NCBI RefSeq assembly: GCF_020881035.1
Contig: NZ_JAJITC010000014.1
Coordinates: 62,001-126,000, forward strand
Origin: Paraburkholderia translucens
GTDB taxonomy: Bacteria; Pseudomonadota; Gammaproteobacteria; Burkholderiales; Burkholderiaceae
Reading direction: 5' to 3'
Length of the DNA stretch: 64,000 nucleotides
Shown here: piece after piece, positions 25,955 through 34,330 of the stretch
Layout: every line of letters starts with the position of its first letter
Position numbering within the stretch: position 1 is the first letter of the stretch
Notes under the pieces: model-generated
The model's database searches: none
The model's input: the letters and a program-made list of their open reading frames with translations, nothing else
Told to the model about the DNA's origin: nothing
Program-made: the position numbers and the translations under genes

Positions 25955-28378
25955 ATGCGCTCATTGATCAATCTCAAGCATCCGCCGCGCTTCGCGCTCG
26001 CCCCCAACGCGGGCAACCCGGTCGTGCTGACCGCACAGCCGGATTGCCGCATTGAACTGTTCGTGCTCGCCGAAGACATCATCCGCGTGCTCGTGTTGCC
26101 GCACTGCGAGATCCGCGGCCCGCGCACGTGGGCGATCGCGCCCGGCGCGGACGACGTGCCGCTCGAAGGCCGCGAGCGCCGCGACCTGAGCGGCTTCACG
26201 CTGCCGCCGTTCACGGTGAAAGAAGCAGCCGGTCAGGTCGTGATCGAAACGGCGCGCGTGCGGGTGAGCATCGCGCTCGAAGGAGGCGCATGCGCATGGG
26301 ACATCCTGCACGAAGGCGCCTGGCAGCGCGTGATGAGCGACCGCAAAACCCAGGCGTATAACTTCGGCTGGTGGGACTCGCGCGTGTATCACTACGTGGA
26401 GCGGCGCCGCGACGAAATGTACGTGGGCCTCGGCGAACGTGCCGGCTCCCTCGATCGCGCGCAACAGAGCTACGAGATGCGCAACATCGACGCAATGGGC
26501 TACAGCGCGCGCACCACGGACCCGCTGTACAAGCACATCCCGTTCTACGTGACGTGGCAGCCGCAAACGTCGACGGGCTTCGGCCTCTTCTACGACACGC
26601 TGGCCGATTGCCGCTTCGACATGGGCCGTGAGCTGGACAACTATCACGGCCACTACCGGCACTTCATCGCCGAGCATGGCGATCTCGACTACTACTTCAT
26701 CGCGTCGCCCGGCTCGCCGCTCGACGCGGTGCGCCGCTTCACGTGGCTCACCGGGCGTCCCGCATGGATGCCTAAGTGGGGCCTCGGCTACTCGGGCTCG
26801 ACGATGAGCTACACCGACGCGCCGGATGCACAGCAGCGGATGGGCGAATTCATCGAACGCTGCCGCGAGCACGACGTGCTGTGCGATTCGTTCCATCTGT
26901 CGTCCGGCTATACGTCGATCGGTCCGAAGCGCTACGTGTTCAACTGGAATCACGAGAAGTTTCCGGACATCGACGGCTTCGTGCAAAGCTATCTCGATCA
27001 CGGCGTGCGTCTGTGCGCGAACATCAAGCCGTGTCTGCTGCAGGACCACCCAGCGTTCAACGAAGTCGCCAAGGCCGGCCTGCTGATCGAAGCGCCCGAT
27101 GGCGACCCCGCATGGGTACAGTTCTGGGACGAAGTCGGCGCGTATCTCGACTTCACGAATCCCGCCACGATCGACTGGTGGAAATCGCGCGTGAAGGACG
27201 CCCTGCTCAAGTACGGCATCGCGGCCACGTGGAACGACAATAACGAGTTCGAGATCTGGTCGCCGCAGGCGATCGCGCACGGCTTCGGCAAGCCTTATCC
27301 GGCGCATGAGGCGAAGGTACTGCAGACGCAGCTGATGATGCGCGCGTCGCACGACGCGCAGCGCGAGCATGCACCCCACAAACGCCCGTTCCTCGTGTCA
27401 CGCTCGGGCGGCGTCGGCATGCATCGTTACGTACAGACGTGGTCTGGCGATAACTACACGTCGTGGGAAACGCTGCGCTTCAACCTCAAGATGGGGCTCG
27501 GGCTCGCCATGTCGGGCGTGTCGAATAGCGGCCATGACATCGGCGGCTTCGCGGGTCCGGCGCCTGAGCCGGAGCTGTTCGCGCGCTGGGTCGCGTTTGG
27601 CATCTTCCTGCCGCGCTTTTCGATTCACTCGTGGAACGACGACGGCACTGTCAACGAGCCGTGGATGCACCCTGAAGTCACGCGGCACGTCGCCGACCTG
27701 ATCAAGCTGCGTTATCGCCTGATCCCCTACCTGTACAAACTGCTGTGGCAATCGCATAGCGCGTACGAGCCGGTATTGCGGCCGCTGTTCGCGGAGTTTC
27801 CGCACGATCCGCGCTGCCTCGTCGATGGTGACGACATGATGCTCGGCTCGTCGATGCTGGTCGCGCCGGTGGTCGTTCCAGGCCAGAGCACGCGCGACGT
27901 CTATCTGCCGGCCGGTTCGTGCTGGGTGTCGTACTGGAGCGGCGAAGCGTTCGACGGCGGCCAGACCGTCACGCTGCCCGCACCGTTCGAGCGGCCGGTA
28001 TTTCTCTTGCGCGAAGGCAGCGTGATTCCGCTGAACGTCGCCGAGCAGCACTTCGGCCGTCGCGCCGACGAGCGTGCGTTTCTCGCGGTGCCCCATGCCG
28101 GCGCGGGTATCGCGCAAGGCGGCTCGATCGAGGACGACGGCGAGACCGAAGCCTGGCGACACGGCGCGCAAGGCCGCTGGAACGTCGCGCTGACAAGCGA
28201 CGAGACCACGTTGCGCGTGACGCTCGAGCGTCCGCAATGGATGCCCCACGCGCAGCCTCAAGTGCGTCTGTTCGTGCCGATACACGAAACGCGCGCGATC
28301 GTTTGCACGAACGGCACGCTCGTAGCCGACCACAACGCGGACGGCTGGCGCTGCCTGACGATTGCGCTGCCGCACTGA
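25955..28378 (+). CDS. Glycoside hydrolase family 31 (alpha-glycosidase)
   Basis: Retaining alpha-glycosidase, 807 residues. An N-terminal beta-sandwich (to about 250) precedes the barrel that starts near GRPAWMPKWGLGYSGS. The nucleophile motif is WNDNNE with D428, and the acid/base motif is WSGDN with D499. C-terminal beta domains follow from about 610. GH31 covers alpha-glucosidases, xylosidases, galactosidases and sulfoquinovosidases. The W-x-D-x-N-E form argues against the YicI-type alpha-xylosidases, but specificity cannot be settled here. No signal peptide is seen, so it acts in the cytoplasm on imported substrate, fitting the adjacent transporter. The ribosome-binding site is weak. Confidence 0.9.
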   Translation: MRSLINLKHPPRFALAPNAGNPVVLTAQPDCRIELFVLAEDIIRVLVLPHCEIRGPRTWAIAPGADDVPLEGRERRDLSGFTLPPFTVKEAAGQVVIETARVRVSIALEGGACAWDILHEGAWQRVMSDRKTQAYNFGWWDSRVYHYVERRRDEMYVGLGERAGSLDRAQQSYEMRNIDAMGYSARTTDPLYKHIPFYVTWQPQTSTGFGLFYDTLADCRFDMGRELDNYHGHYRHFIAEHGDLDYYFIASPGSPLDAVRRFTWLTGRPAWMPKWGLGYSGSTMSYTDAPDAQQRMGEFIERCREHDVLCDSFHLSSGYTSIGPKRYVFNWNHEKFPDIDGFVQSYLDHGVRLCANIKPCLLQDHPAFNEVAKAGLLIEAPDGDPAWVQFWDEVGAYLDFTNPATIDWWKSRVKDALLKYGIAATWNDNNEFEIWSPQAIAHGFGKPYPAHEAKVLQTQLMMRASHDAQREHAPHKRPFLVSRSGGVGMHRYVQTWSGDNYTSWETLRFNLKMGLGLAMSGVSNSGHDIGGFAGPAPEPELFARWVAFGIFLPRFSIHSWNDDGTVNEPWMHPEVTRHVADLIKLRYRLIPYLYKLLWQSHSAYEPVLRPLFAEFPHDPRCLVDGDDMMLGSSMLVAPVVVPGQSTRDVYLPAGSCWVSYWSGEAFDGGQTVTLPAPFERPVFLLREGSVIPLNVAEQHFGRRADERAFLAVPHAGAGIAQGGSIEDDGETEAWRHGAQGRWNVALTSDETTLRVTLERPQWMPHAQPQVRLFVPIHETRAIVCTNGTLVADHNADGWRCLTIALPH

Positions 28379-28470
28379 AACATAAAAGCACTGACTTTCG
28401 TTACCAGGTACTGAACTACAAACCGCACCGGCCGGGGATCCGGCCGTGCACATAGTCTGGAGACGTCCCA

Positions 28471-29655
28471 ATGAAAACCACCCAGCGCGCGCGCACCCGC
28501 GTGTTCGCCCTCTGCTGCCTGCCGTTTGCGGGCGCTGCCTTATCGACCGGCGCGTCGGCGCAAAGCAGCGTCACGCTGTACGGCGTCGTCGACAACGCGT
28601 TCGCCTATGTCAGCAACCAGAAAGGACATTCGAACTTCTACATGAGCCAGGGCAACCTGCAGGCAAGCAAGTTCGGCTTGCTCGGCGCGGAAGATCTCGG
28701 CGGTGGCACGAAGGCGATCTTCCGGCTGGAGAGCGGCTTCAATTCGCTGACCGGCGCGCAAAGCACCGCGGGCTATCTGTTCAACCGCCAGGCCTATGTC
28801 GGCCTCGCGAACGCTCGCTACGGCACCGTCACGCTTGGCCGCCAGTACACGCCCTACTTCAACATGGTCGGCGCACTCGGGCCAACCGGCGTGCTGACCG
28901 GGGCAACCGGCGCGCACCCGGGTGATCTCGACGCACTCGACACGACGCTGCGCTTCAATAATTCGGTGACCTACCTATCGCCGACGATCGCTGGCCTGCA
29001 GGCCAGCGCGCAGTACGGTCTCGGCGGCGTGCCCGGCAGCATCGCGAACGGCAGCCTGTTCAGCGCGGCGTTGCGTTACGACTACCAGCCGGTGTCGCTC
29101 GCGGCGGGCTACGTGAAGCTGAAGGACATCGCGACGAGCGCGGCGCTCGGCAGCTTCGCGATCAACTCGCCGGTCAACAACGGCTACGCAAGCGCGCGCA
29201 GCGCGCAGCTGTTCGCGGCGGCGGGCCGCTATACGTGGCACGACCTGATGGTGGGCCTCAACTACTCGAACGTGCAATACATACCGGGCCACGGGTCGCT
29301 GTTCTTCGACAAGGCCGTGTTCAACACGTACGGCGCGATTGCGACGTACCGGATCACGCCGAGCGTGACCTTCGGCGGCGGTTACAGCTTCACGCAGGCA
29401 AGCCGGGCGAACGGCATCACCGATCCCGCGCGCTATCACCAGATCTCGCTCGAACAGACCTACAACCTCTCGACGCGCACCACGCTGTACGCGCTCGAAG
29501 CCTATCAGCACGCAAGCGGCAAGTCGCTGATCGCGTCGGGCACCGGCGTGACCATCGCCGACGCGGTCGCGGTGGTCGGCGACTCGCAGAACACGACGCC
29601 GTCGTCGGGGCCGTCGCAGTTCGTTGGCATGGTGGGGCTGCGGCACGCGTTCTAG
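28471..29655 (+). CDS. Outer-membrane porin, OmpC/Burkholderia type
   Basis: Trimeric general porin, 394 residues. A signal peptide ends ASAQS near residue 31, followed by the family opening SSVTLYGVVDNAFAYVSN. The segments KFGLLGAEDLGGGTKAIFRLESGF and RQAYVGLANARYGTVTLGRQY are diagnostic for the betaproteobacterial porin family. It ends in phenylalanine (RHAF), as outer-membrane barrels do for Bam recognition. It follows the GH31 gene by 92 bases on the same strand and may complete a carbohydrate uptake unit, although porins of this type are numerous and often stand alone. Confidence 0.95.
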   Translation: MKTTQRARTRVFALCCLPFAGAALSTGASAQSSVTLYGVVDNAFAYVSNQKGHSNFYMSQGNLQASKFGLLGAEDLGGGTKAIFRLESGFNSLTGAQSTAGYLFNRQAYVGLANARYGTVTLGRQYTPYFNMVGALGPTGVLTGATGAHPGDLDALDTTLRFNNSVTYLSPTIAGLQASAQYGLGGVPGSIANGSLFSAALRYDYQPVSLAAGYVKLKDIATSAALGSFAINSPVNNGYASARSAQLFAAAGRYTWHDLMVGLNYSNVQYIPGHGSLFFDKAVFNTYGAIATYRITPSVTFGGGYSFTQASRANGITDPARYHQISLEQTYNLSTRTTLYALEAYQHASGKSLIASGTGVTIADAVAVVGDSQNTTPSSGPSQFVGMVGLRHAF

Positions 29656-29704
29656 GCGGCGAGCCAACGAAACAGAAATGGAGAGGAGTATCCCGCGAAA
29701 AAAC

Positions 29705-29738
29705 AAAAACCCCGCAAAGCCTGGACTTTGCGGGGTTT
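29705..29738. terminator. Terminator between porin and tRNA-Ser
   Basis: A 13-pair stem (AAACCCCGCAAAG/CTTTGCGGGGTTT, six-base loop) has a five-T run on the minus strand, so it mainly ends the tRNA-Ser transcript. It may also stop the porin transcript on the plus strand. Confidence 0.85.
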
Positions 29739-29750
29739 CGCCGCCATTGC

Positions 29751-29844
29751 TGGCGGAGACGGAGGGATTCGAACCCTCGATCCAGGTTTTGGCCCAGATG
29801 CTCCCTTAGCAGGGGAGTGCCTTCGACCTCTCGGCCACGTCTCC
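29751..29844 (-). tRNA. tRNA-Ser (GCT)
   Basis: A 94-base class II tRNA with encoded CCA. The acceptor stem is GGAGACG/CGTCTCC, the anticodon stem-loop CTCCC-CTGCTAA-GGGAG carries GCT, a long variable arm follows (CATCTGGGCCAAAACCTGG), and the T-loop is TTCGAAT. Confidence 0.97.
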
Positions 29845-29886
29845 CAAACTTTCTGCCGCACAGGGAGTCAGTGCGACGAAGCCAAG

Positions 29887-29915
29887 ATAATAGCGGGCCG
29901 AGCCGCGTAGGTCAA
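29887..29915 (-). promoter_or_regulatory. Promoter of tRNA-Ser
   Basis: TTGACC (29915-29910) and TATTAT (29892-29887) are 17 bases apart on the minus strand. The implied start is 35-40 bases before the tRNA. Confidence 0.75.
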
Positions 29916-29986
29916 TGTCTGAGGAACATATTTTGTGCCAGCGTGGGGCATCGCGACGCAATTCGTTCACGCAACCGCCACAAAAC

Positions 29987-30014
29987 AAACGGGGCGCTCT
30001 CGAGCGCCCCGTTT
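29987..30014 (-). terminator. Terminator of lysC
   Basis: A 12-pair stem (AAACGGGGCGCT/AGCGCCCCGTTT) with a CTCG loop lies 11 bases after the lysC stop and continues TTTGTTTTG on the minus strand. Confidence 0.8.
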
Positions 30015-30024
30015 TTCCCGCCAT

Positions 30025-31275
30025 TTACGCCTGATCGAGTTCGAAGGCCTTGTGCAGCGCGCGCACCGCGAGCTCCATGTACTTTTCGTCGATCAACACC
30101 GAAATCTTGATTTCGGAGGTCGAGATCATCTGGATGTTGATGCCCTCTTCCGACAGCGTGCGGAACATCTTGCTGGCGATGCCGACATGCGAGCGCATGC
30201 CCACGCCGACCACCGACACCTTCGACACCTTCGGGTCGCCCAGCACCTGCTCGGCCTGCACGTGCGCCTTCACGGTGCCGGTGAGGATCTCCATGGCGCG
30301 CGCGTAGTCGCCGCGGCCGACCGTGAACGTGAACGCCGTCTTGCCCTCGACGCTCTGGTTCTGAATGATCATGTCGACGTCGATATTCGCGTCCGCCACC
30401 GGGCCGAGAATCTGGTACGCGATGCCCGGCTTGTCGGGCACTCCCATCACGGCGATACGAGCTTCGTCGCGCTGGAACGCGATGCCCGAGATGACTGCTT
30501 TTTCCATGGTCTCGTCTTCTTCAAAAGTAATCAGGGTGCCCGACTTCATTTCTTCGTCGAGCGGCATCAGCGGATCGGTCAGGCTCGACAGCACGCGCGT
30601 CTTCACCTGATATTTGCCGGCGAATTCCACCGAGCGGATCTGCAGCACCTTCGAACCCAGGCTGGCCATTTCCAGCATTTCTTCGAACGTCACGCGATCG
30701 AGCCGGCGCGCTTCTTCAACGACGCGCGGGTCTGTCGTGTACACACCGTCGACATCGGTGTAAATCAGGCACTCGTCGGCCTTCAGCGCGGCCGCAACTG
30801 CGACCGCCGACGTGTCCGAACCGCCGCGGCCCAGCGTGGTGATGTTGCCGTCCGGGTCGATACCCTGAAAGCCGGTGATCACGACCACCTTGCCGGCCGC
30901 GAGGTCACGCGTGACGCGCTCGCCGTCGATGTCGCTGATGCGCGCTTTCGTGAATGCGCTATCCGTTTTGACCGGCACCTGCCAGCCTGCGTAGCTGACC
31001 GCGTCGACGCCGGCTTCCTGCAGCGCGATCGCGAGCAGACCCGAGCTGACCTGCTCGCCGGTGGCGGCGATCATGTCGAGTTCACGCGGGCTCGGTTGAG
31101 TCGTGATTTCTTTCGCGAGGCCGAGCAGGCGATTGGTTTCGCCGGACATTGCCGAGGGCACGACGACCATCTGGTGGCCAGCCTTGTGCCATTTCGCGAC
31201 GCGCCTGGCGACGTTCTTGATGCGCTCGACCGAGCCCATCGAGGTGCCGCCGTATTTATGTACGATGAGTGCCAT
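30025..31275 (-). CDS. lysC: Aspartate kinase (monofunctional)
   Basis: Phosphorylates aspartate, the first step toward lysine, threonine, methionine and diaminopimelate. The 416-residue product is the short class with a kinase domain and two C-terminal ACT domains. It opens MALIVHKYGGTSMGSVERI, with the KYGGTS ATP/aspartate loop. Other kinase segments include GRGGSDTSAVAVA near residue 150. The ACT region (FTVGRGDYARAMEIL, then VSVVGVGMRSHVGIASKMF) binds feedback inhibitors. The ATG at 31275 is the family start. A longer frame to 31392 is rejected. The gene is separated by 415 bases from tilS and has its own promoter candidate. Confidence 0.96.
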   Translation of the reverse strand: MALIVHKYGGTSMGSVERIKNVARRVAKWHKAGHQMVVVPSAMSGETNRLLGLAKEITTQPSPRELDMIAATGEQVSSGLLAIALQEAGVDAVSYAGWQVPVKTDSAFTKARISDIDGERVTRDLAAGKVVVITGFQGIDPDGNITTLGRGGSDTSAVAVAAALKADECLIYTDVDGVYTTDPRVVEEARRLDRVTFEEMLEMASLGSKVLQIRSVEFAGKYQVKTRVLSSLTDPLMPLDEEMKSGTLITFEEDETMEKAVISGIAFQRDEARIAVMGVPDKPGIAYQILGPVADANIDVDMIIQNQSVEGKTAFTFTVGRGDYARAMEILTGTVKAHVQAEQVLGDPKVSKVSVVGVGMRSHVGIASKMFRTLSEEGINIQMISTSEIKISVLIDEKYMELAVRALHKAFELDQA

Positions 31276-31531
31276 TGTCGTTCTGAACTGGAAGAGAAAC
31301 CGCGCTGGCGCGCTGGAGACGACCGCACAGAAGCACAGGGGCGCAACGTCTCGTGAACGGCGGCAAAGTGTGTGGCGGCGTAAATGCAGCACGCGTGCAG
31401 CACGCGCGGATTTGCCCGGGATGAGATCGCAAATGACTGATCGGAATGGAACGGCGACGACGGATCACGCTCGCCAGCCGACACTGACAACCGACAGCGA
31501 CAAAAGCGACGGCGAAATCGGATCGGGCAAA
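31276..31531 (-). other. Long 5' leader of lysC (inferred)
   Basis: Some 255 bases lie between the candidate transcription start and the lysC ATG. It contains the near-repeat GCAGCACGC twice (31386 and 31396) and short GTCG-rich repeats. No lysine riboswitch core was recognised, and no short leader peptide rich in lysine or threonine codons stood out. Confidence 0.3.
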
Positions 31532-31537
31532 CAAGCT

Positions 31538-31566
31538 AAATTACCCGATTGGGCTCGAAAAGACAA
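31538..31566 (-). promoter_or_regulatory. Candidate lysC promoter
   Basis: TTGTCT (31566-31561) and TAATTT (31543-31538) are 17 bases apart on the minus strand in the A+T-rich part of the gap after tilS. Confidence 0.5.
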
Positions 31567-31690
31567 GACGCAACGGGCGTCCAAATGCTCCAAATCGGAC
31601 CCGCAATCGCCTGTTTTATCGTTGATTTACGTCCAATTTCGCAATTTCGACTTTTGCGCGTAACGGCTTCGCGGCTATCCGCCCCGCCCG

Positions 31691-33175
31691 TCAGGCAATC
31701 AACAGATCCTCGCGCCAGGCGATTTTCACGCGCGCTTCGCCGTGATGGGATGCGTTGCGCGCAGCCGCGTGATTCACACCGATCAGCGGCACGAACAGCA
31801 GTTCGTCGCCGATATAAAGCAGCGGCACGTCGCGCTTCCACGCGGGAATGCCGCGCTCCTGAAACAGGTTCTTCAGCGTGCGGCTCGGCGCGTTCGACGT
31901 GCCGATGCGCATGCGTTCGCCGCCGCGGCGCGCTCGCGCGTTCAGCGATGCGCGTTGCAGAACGCTGACGGCAATGGTGTCGGACGCTTCGTCGCGCGAT
32001 GCTTCGCGCGCTTCGTGTGATGCCTCGCCAACGTGGAACGCAGCGGTTGCGTCCACCATCGTGAACACAAACGTGCCGCGCCACTGCGGCAAGTGCCAGA
32101 CCTCCTGCCCCTGCCATACGAGTTTGCTGATCTCGCGCTCGACCAGCGCGGTTTCGTCGGCGGGCTCGCTGCTCTCGCCTGCTTCCCAGTAGACAAGGCC
32201 GCGATAGCTGCGCAACGCATGCCCCGCATGATCGATGCGCAAACGATGCCCGTCCTGTCCGGCGCCGACTTCGCGCAACTGCCGAAGCGCATCCGCGACA
32301 CGCGCGCTCGATGCCGCGACGAAGCCAAGCGTGCGCATCCAGTAGCGCAGCAGATTCAACGCGCGATCGTCATCGAGTGCGAGCAGCGCATCGTGCGCGA
32401 GCGCGCGTCCTTCGTCGCGCGACGCGCTCTCCATGTCGGCGCGCGCGAGCGTATCGAGCAGGCGCTGTGCCGATGCCGCATGCGCGGCCGTGCGCGCGAG
32501 CGCATCGCGAAAACCGGGGAAATGCACCGCGAGCGCCGGCATCACTTGATGACGCAATGCATTTCGCGCGTAGCGCGTATCCGCGTTCGATTCGTCGTCG
32601 ATCCAGCGCAGCTTGCGCGCGCTGGCATAGTGTTCGAGTTGCGCGCGCAGCAGATGCAGCAGCGGCCGCACGCGTGCCGCGCGAGCGCCCGCGCGCAGCG
32701 AATCAGGCGCCATCGCCGCGAGACCCGCGAGCCCCGCGCCGCGCAGCAGTTGCAGCAGCACGGTCTCGGCCTGGTCGTCCGCATGCTGCGCGAGCCATAG
32801 CGTATGGATACCATGCGTTTCACACATCGCGTCGAGCGCGCGATAACGCACGTCGCGCGCCGCGGCTTCGATGCTCACGCCTGGCGCGCGCGATACGTCG
32901 ACACGTCGCGCGTCGAATTCGACGCCACGCTCGCGCGCGAATGCCTCGCAATGCGCGAGCCATGAATCGGCATGCGGGCTCAGACCGTGATGCACATGCA
33001 GGGCGATACAGCGCGACGCACCCGCGACGCGCGCCGCCGCATCGAGCAGGACGCTCGAATCGACGCCACCGCTGAACGCGATGGCGATGCGGACGTCCGG
33101 ATCAAGCCCGGACAACGCCGCGCCGAGCGCCTCGATCACGGGGCGCTCGGCGGATGGGTTGGCGGTAGCGGTCAC
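31691..33175 (-). CDS. tilS: tRNA(Ile)-lysidine synthetase
   Basis: Converts the wobble cytidine of tRNA-Ile(CAU) to lysidine so that it reads AUA. The 494-residue product has the PP-loop ATPase motif SGGVDSSVLLD near residues 35-45, the LHVHHGLSPHAD segment, and the AQHADDQAETVLLQLLRGAGL motif typical of TilS. The C-terminal tRNA-binding domains follow, with MRIGTSNAPSRTLKNLFQERGIP near the end. The start is a GTG at 33175. It lies 55 bases after accA on the same strand, an arrangement shared across the family, so accA-tilS is probably one operon. Confidence 0.95.
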   Translation of the reverse strand: MTATANPSAERPVIEALGAALSGLDPDVRIAIAFSGGVDSSVLLDAAARVAGASRCIALHVHHGLSPHADSWLAHCEAFARERGVEFDARRVDVSRAPGVSIEAAARDVRYRALDAMCETHGIHTLWLAQHADDQAETVLLQLLRGAGLAGLAAMAPDSLRAGARAARVRPLLHLLRAQLEHYASARKLRWIDDESNADTRYARNALRHQVMPALAVHFPGFRDALARTAAHAASAQRLLDTLARADMESASRDEGRALAHDALLALDDDRALNLLRYWMRTLGFVAASSARVADALRQLREVGAGQDGHRLRIDHAGHALRSYRGLVYWEAGESSEPADETALVEREISKLVWQGQEVWHLPQWRGTFVFTMVDATAAFHVGEASHEAREASRDEASDTIAVSVLQRASLNARARRGGERMRIGTSNAPSRTLKNLFQERGIPAWKRDVPLLYIGDELLFVPLIGVNHAAARNASHHGEARVKIAWREDLLIA

Positions 33176-33230
33176 GTCGTTAGCGCGGGACGCGCTGGTG
33201 GACCAAAGAGACAGGCCAACGCGCGCGGGC

Positions 33231-34202
33231 TTATGCGCCCGGGGTCGTTTCCTTGAATTTGCCGTACGCCATCAGCCGTTCGAAACGGCGTTCGCGCAGG
33301 TCGTTGGTGCTCATGCCCTGGAACTGGCGCAGCGAATCGGCGAGCGCGCGGCGCAGCATCGCGGCCATGCCCTTCGGATCACGATGGGCGCCGCCGAGCG
33401 GCTCGTTGACGATCTTGTCGATCAGACCAAGCGCCTTCAGACGATGCGCGGTCAGGCCGAGCGCTTCCGCCGCTTCGGGGGCCTTCGCGGCGCTCTTCCA
33501 TAGGATCGACGCGCAGCCTTCCGGCGAGATCACCGAGTAGGTCGAGAACTGCAGCATCAGCACGCTATCGCCGACCGCGATCGCGAGCGCACCGCCCGAG
33601 CCGCCCTCGCCGATGATCGTCGCGATCAGCGGCGTCTTCAGTTCGGCCATCACGTACAGATTGCGGCCGATCGCTTCGGACTGGCCGCGCTCTTCCGCGC
33701 CGATGCCCGGGTAGGCACCCGGCGTATCGATGAACGTGAAAATCGGCAGGCCGAATTTCTCGGCGAGGCGCATCAGACGCTCGGCCTTGCGATAGCCTTC
33801 CGGACGCGGCATGCCGAAGTTGCGCAGTGCGCGCTCCTTGGTATCGCGGCCCTTCTGATGGCCAATCACCATGCACGCCTGACCGTTGAATCGCGCGAGA
33901 CCGCCGACGATCGACAGATCGTCCGCAAAGTTGCGGTCGCCATGCAACTCATGGAAGTCGGTGAACAGCTCGTTCACGTAGTCGAACGTGTACGGACGCT
34001 GCGGATGACGGGCGATTTGCGAAACCTGCCACGGCGTGAGGTTCGCGTACAGATCTTTGGTGAGCTGCTGGCTCTTTTTGGACAGCCGCTCGATCTCTTC
34101 CGAAATATCGACGGCCGAATCGTCTTGCACGAAGCGCAATTCTTCGATCTTTGCTTCGAGTTCCGCGATCGGCTGTTCGAAATCCAGAAAGGTGGTCTTC
34201 AT
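33231..34202 (-). CDS. accA: Acetyl-CoA carboxylase carboxyltransferase subunit alpha
   Basis: Alpha subunit of the carboxyltransferase that makes malonyl-CoA, the first step of fatty acid synthesis. It pairs with AccD, which is not in this window. The 323-residue length is standard. Diagnostic segments are the N-terminal FLDFEQPIAELEAKIEELR, the region from RPYTFDYVNELFTDFHELHGDR, and the crotonase-fold oxyanion region FIDTPGAYPGIGAEERGQSE followed by GEGGSGGALAI. The start at ATG 34202 has AAGGA nine bases upstream. The 128-base gap behind it contains an inverted repeat ACTATCG/CGATAGT (34275-34300). Confidence 0.97.
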   Translation of the reverse strand: MKTTFLDFEQPIAELEAKIEELRFVQDDSAVDISEEIERLSKKSQQLTKDLYANLTPWQVSQIARHPQRPYTFDYVNELFTDFHELHGDRNFADDLSIVGGLARFNGQACMVIGHQKGRDTKERALRNFGMPRPEGYRKAERLMRLAEKFGLPIFTFIDTPGAYPGIGAEERGQSEAIGRNLYVMAELKTPLIATIIGEGGSGGALAIAVGDSVLMLQFSTYSVISPEGCASILWKSAAKAPEAAEALGLTAHRLKALGLIDKIVNEPLGGAHRDPKGMAAMLRRALADSLRQFQGMSTNDLRERRFERLMAYGKFKETTPGA

Positions 34203-34330
34203 TGGTTGTAATCCTTGGACTTACCGGGCAGCGCGTATTCTAACCGCGTCCGCCGATGTCAAAGCCATTTCTCAACTATCGACATCATATACGCGATAGT
34301 CCTTGAAACGGCCTCGTTTCCTGTTCTTCT

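Noticed and set aside
29935..31356. A long open frame antisense to lysC (473 codons)
   Set aside because: High G+C codon bias leaves opposite-strand frames open. The residues are dominated by Arg, His and Asp with no family signature, and lysC is unmistakable.
31276..31531. Lysine riboswitch in the lysC leader
   Set aside because: I could not find the conserved core of that riboswitch, and its known distribution is mainly in other groups. The leader is reported as unexplained instead.
34237..34262. TTGACA and TAGAAT hexamers upstream of accA as a promoter
   Set aside because: The two hexamers are only 14 bases apart, too close for a normal sigma-70 promoter, so I did not list it.
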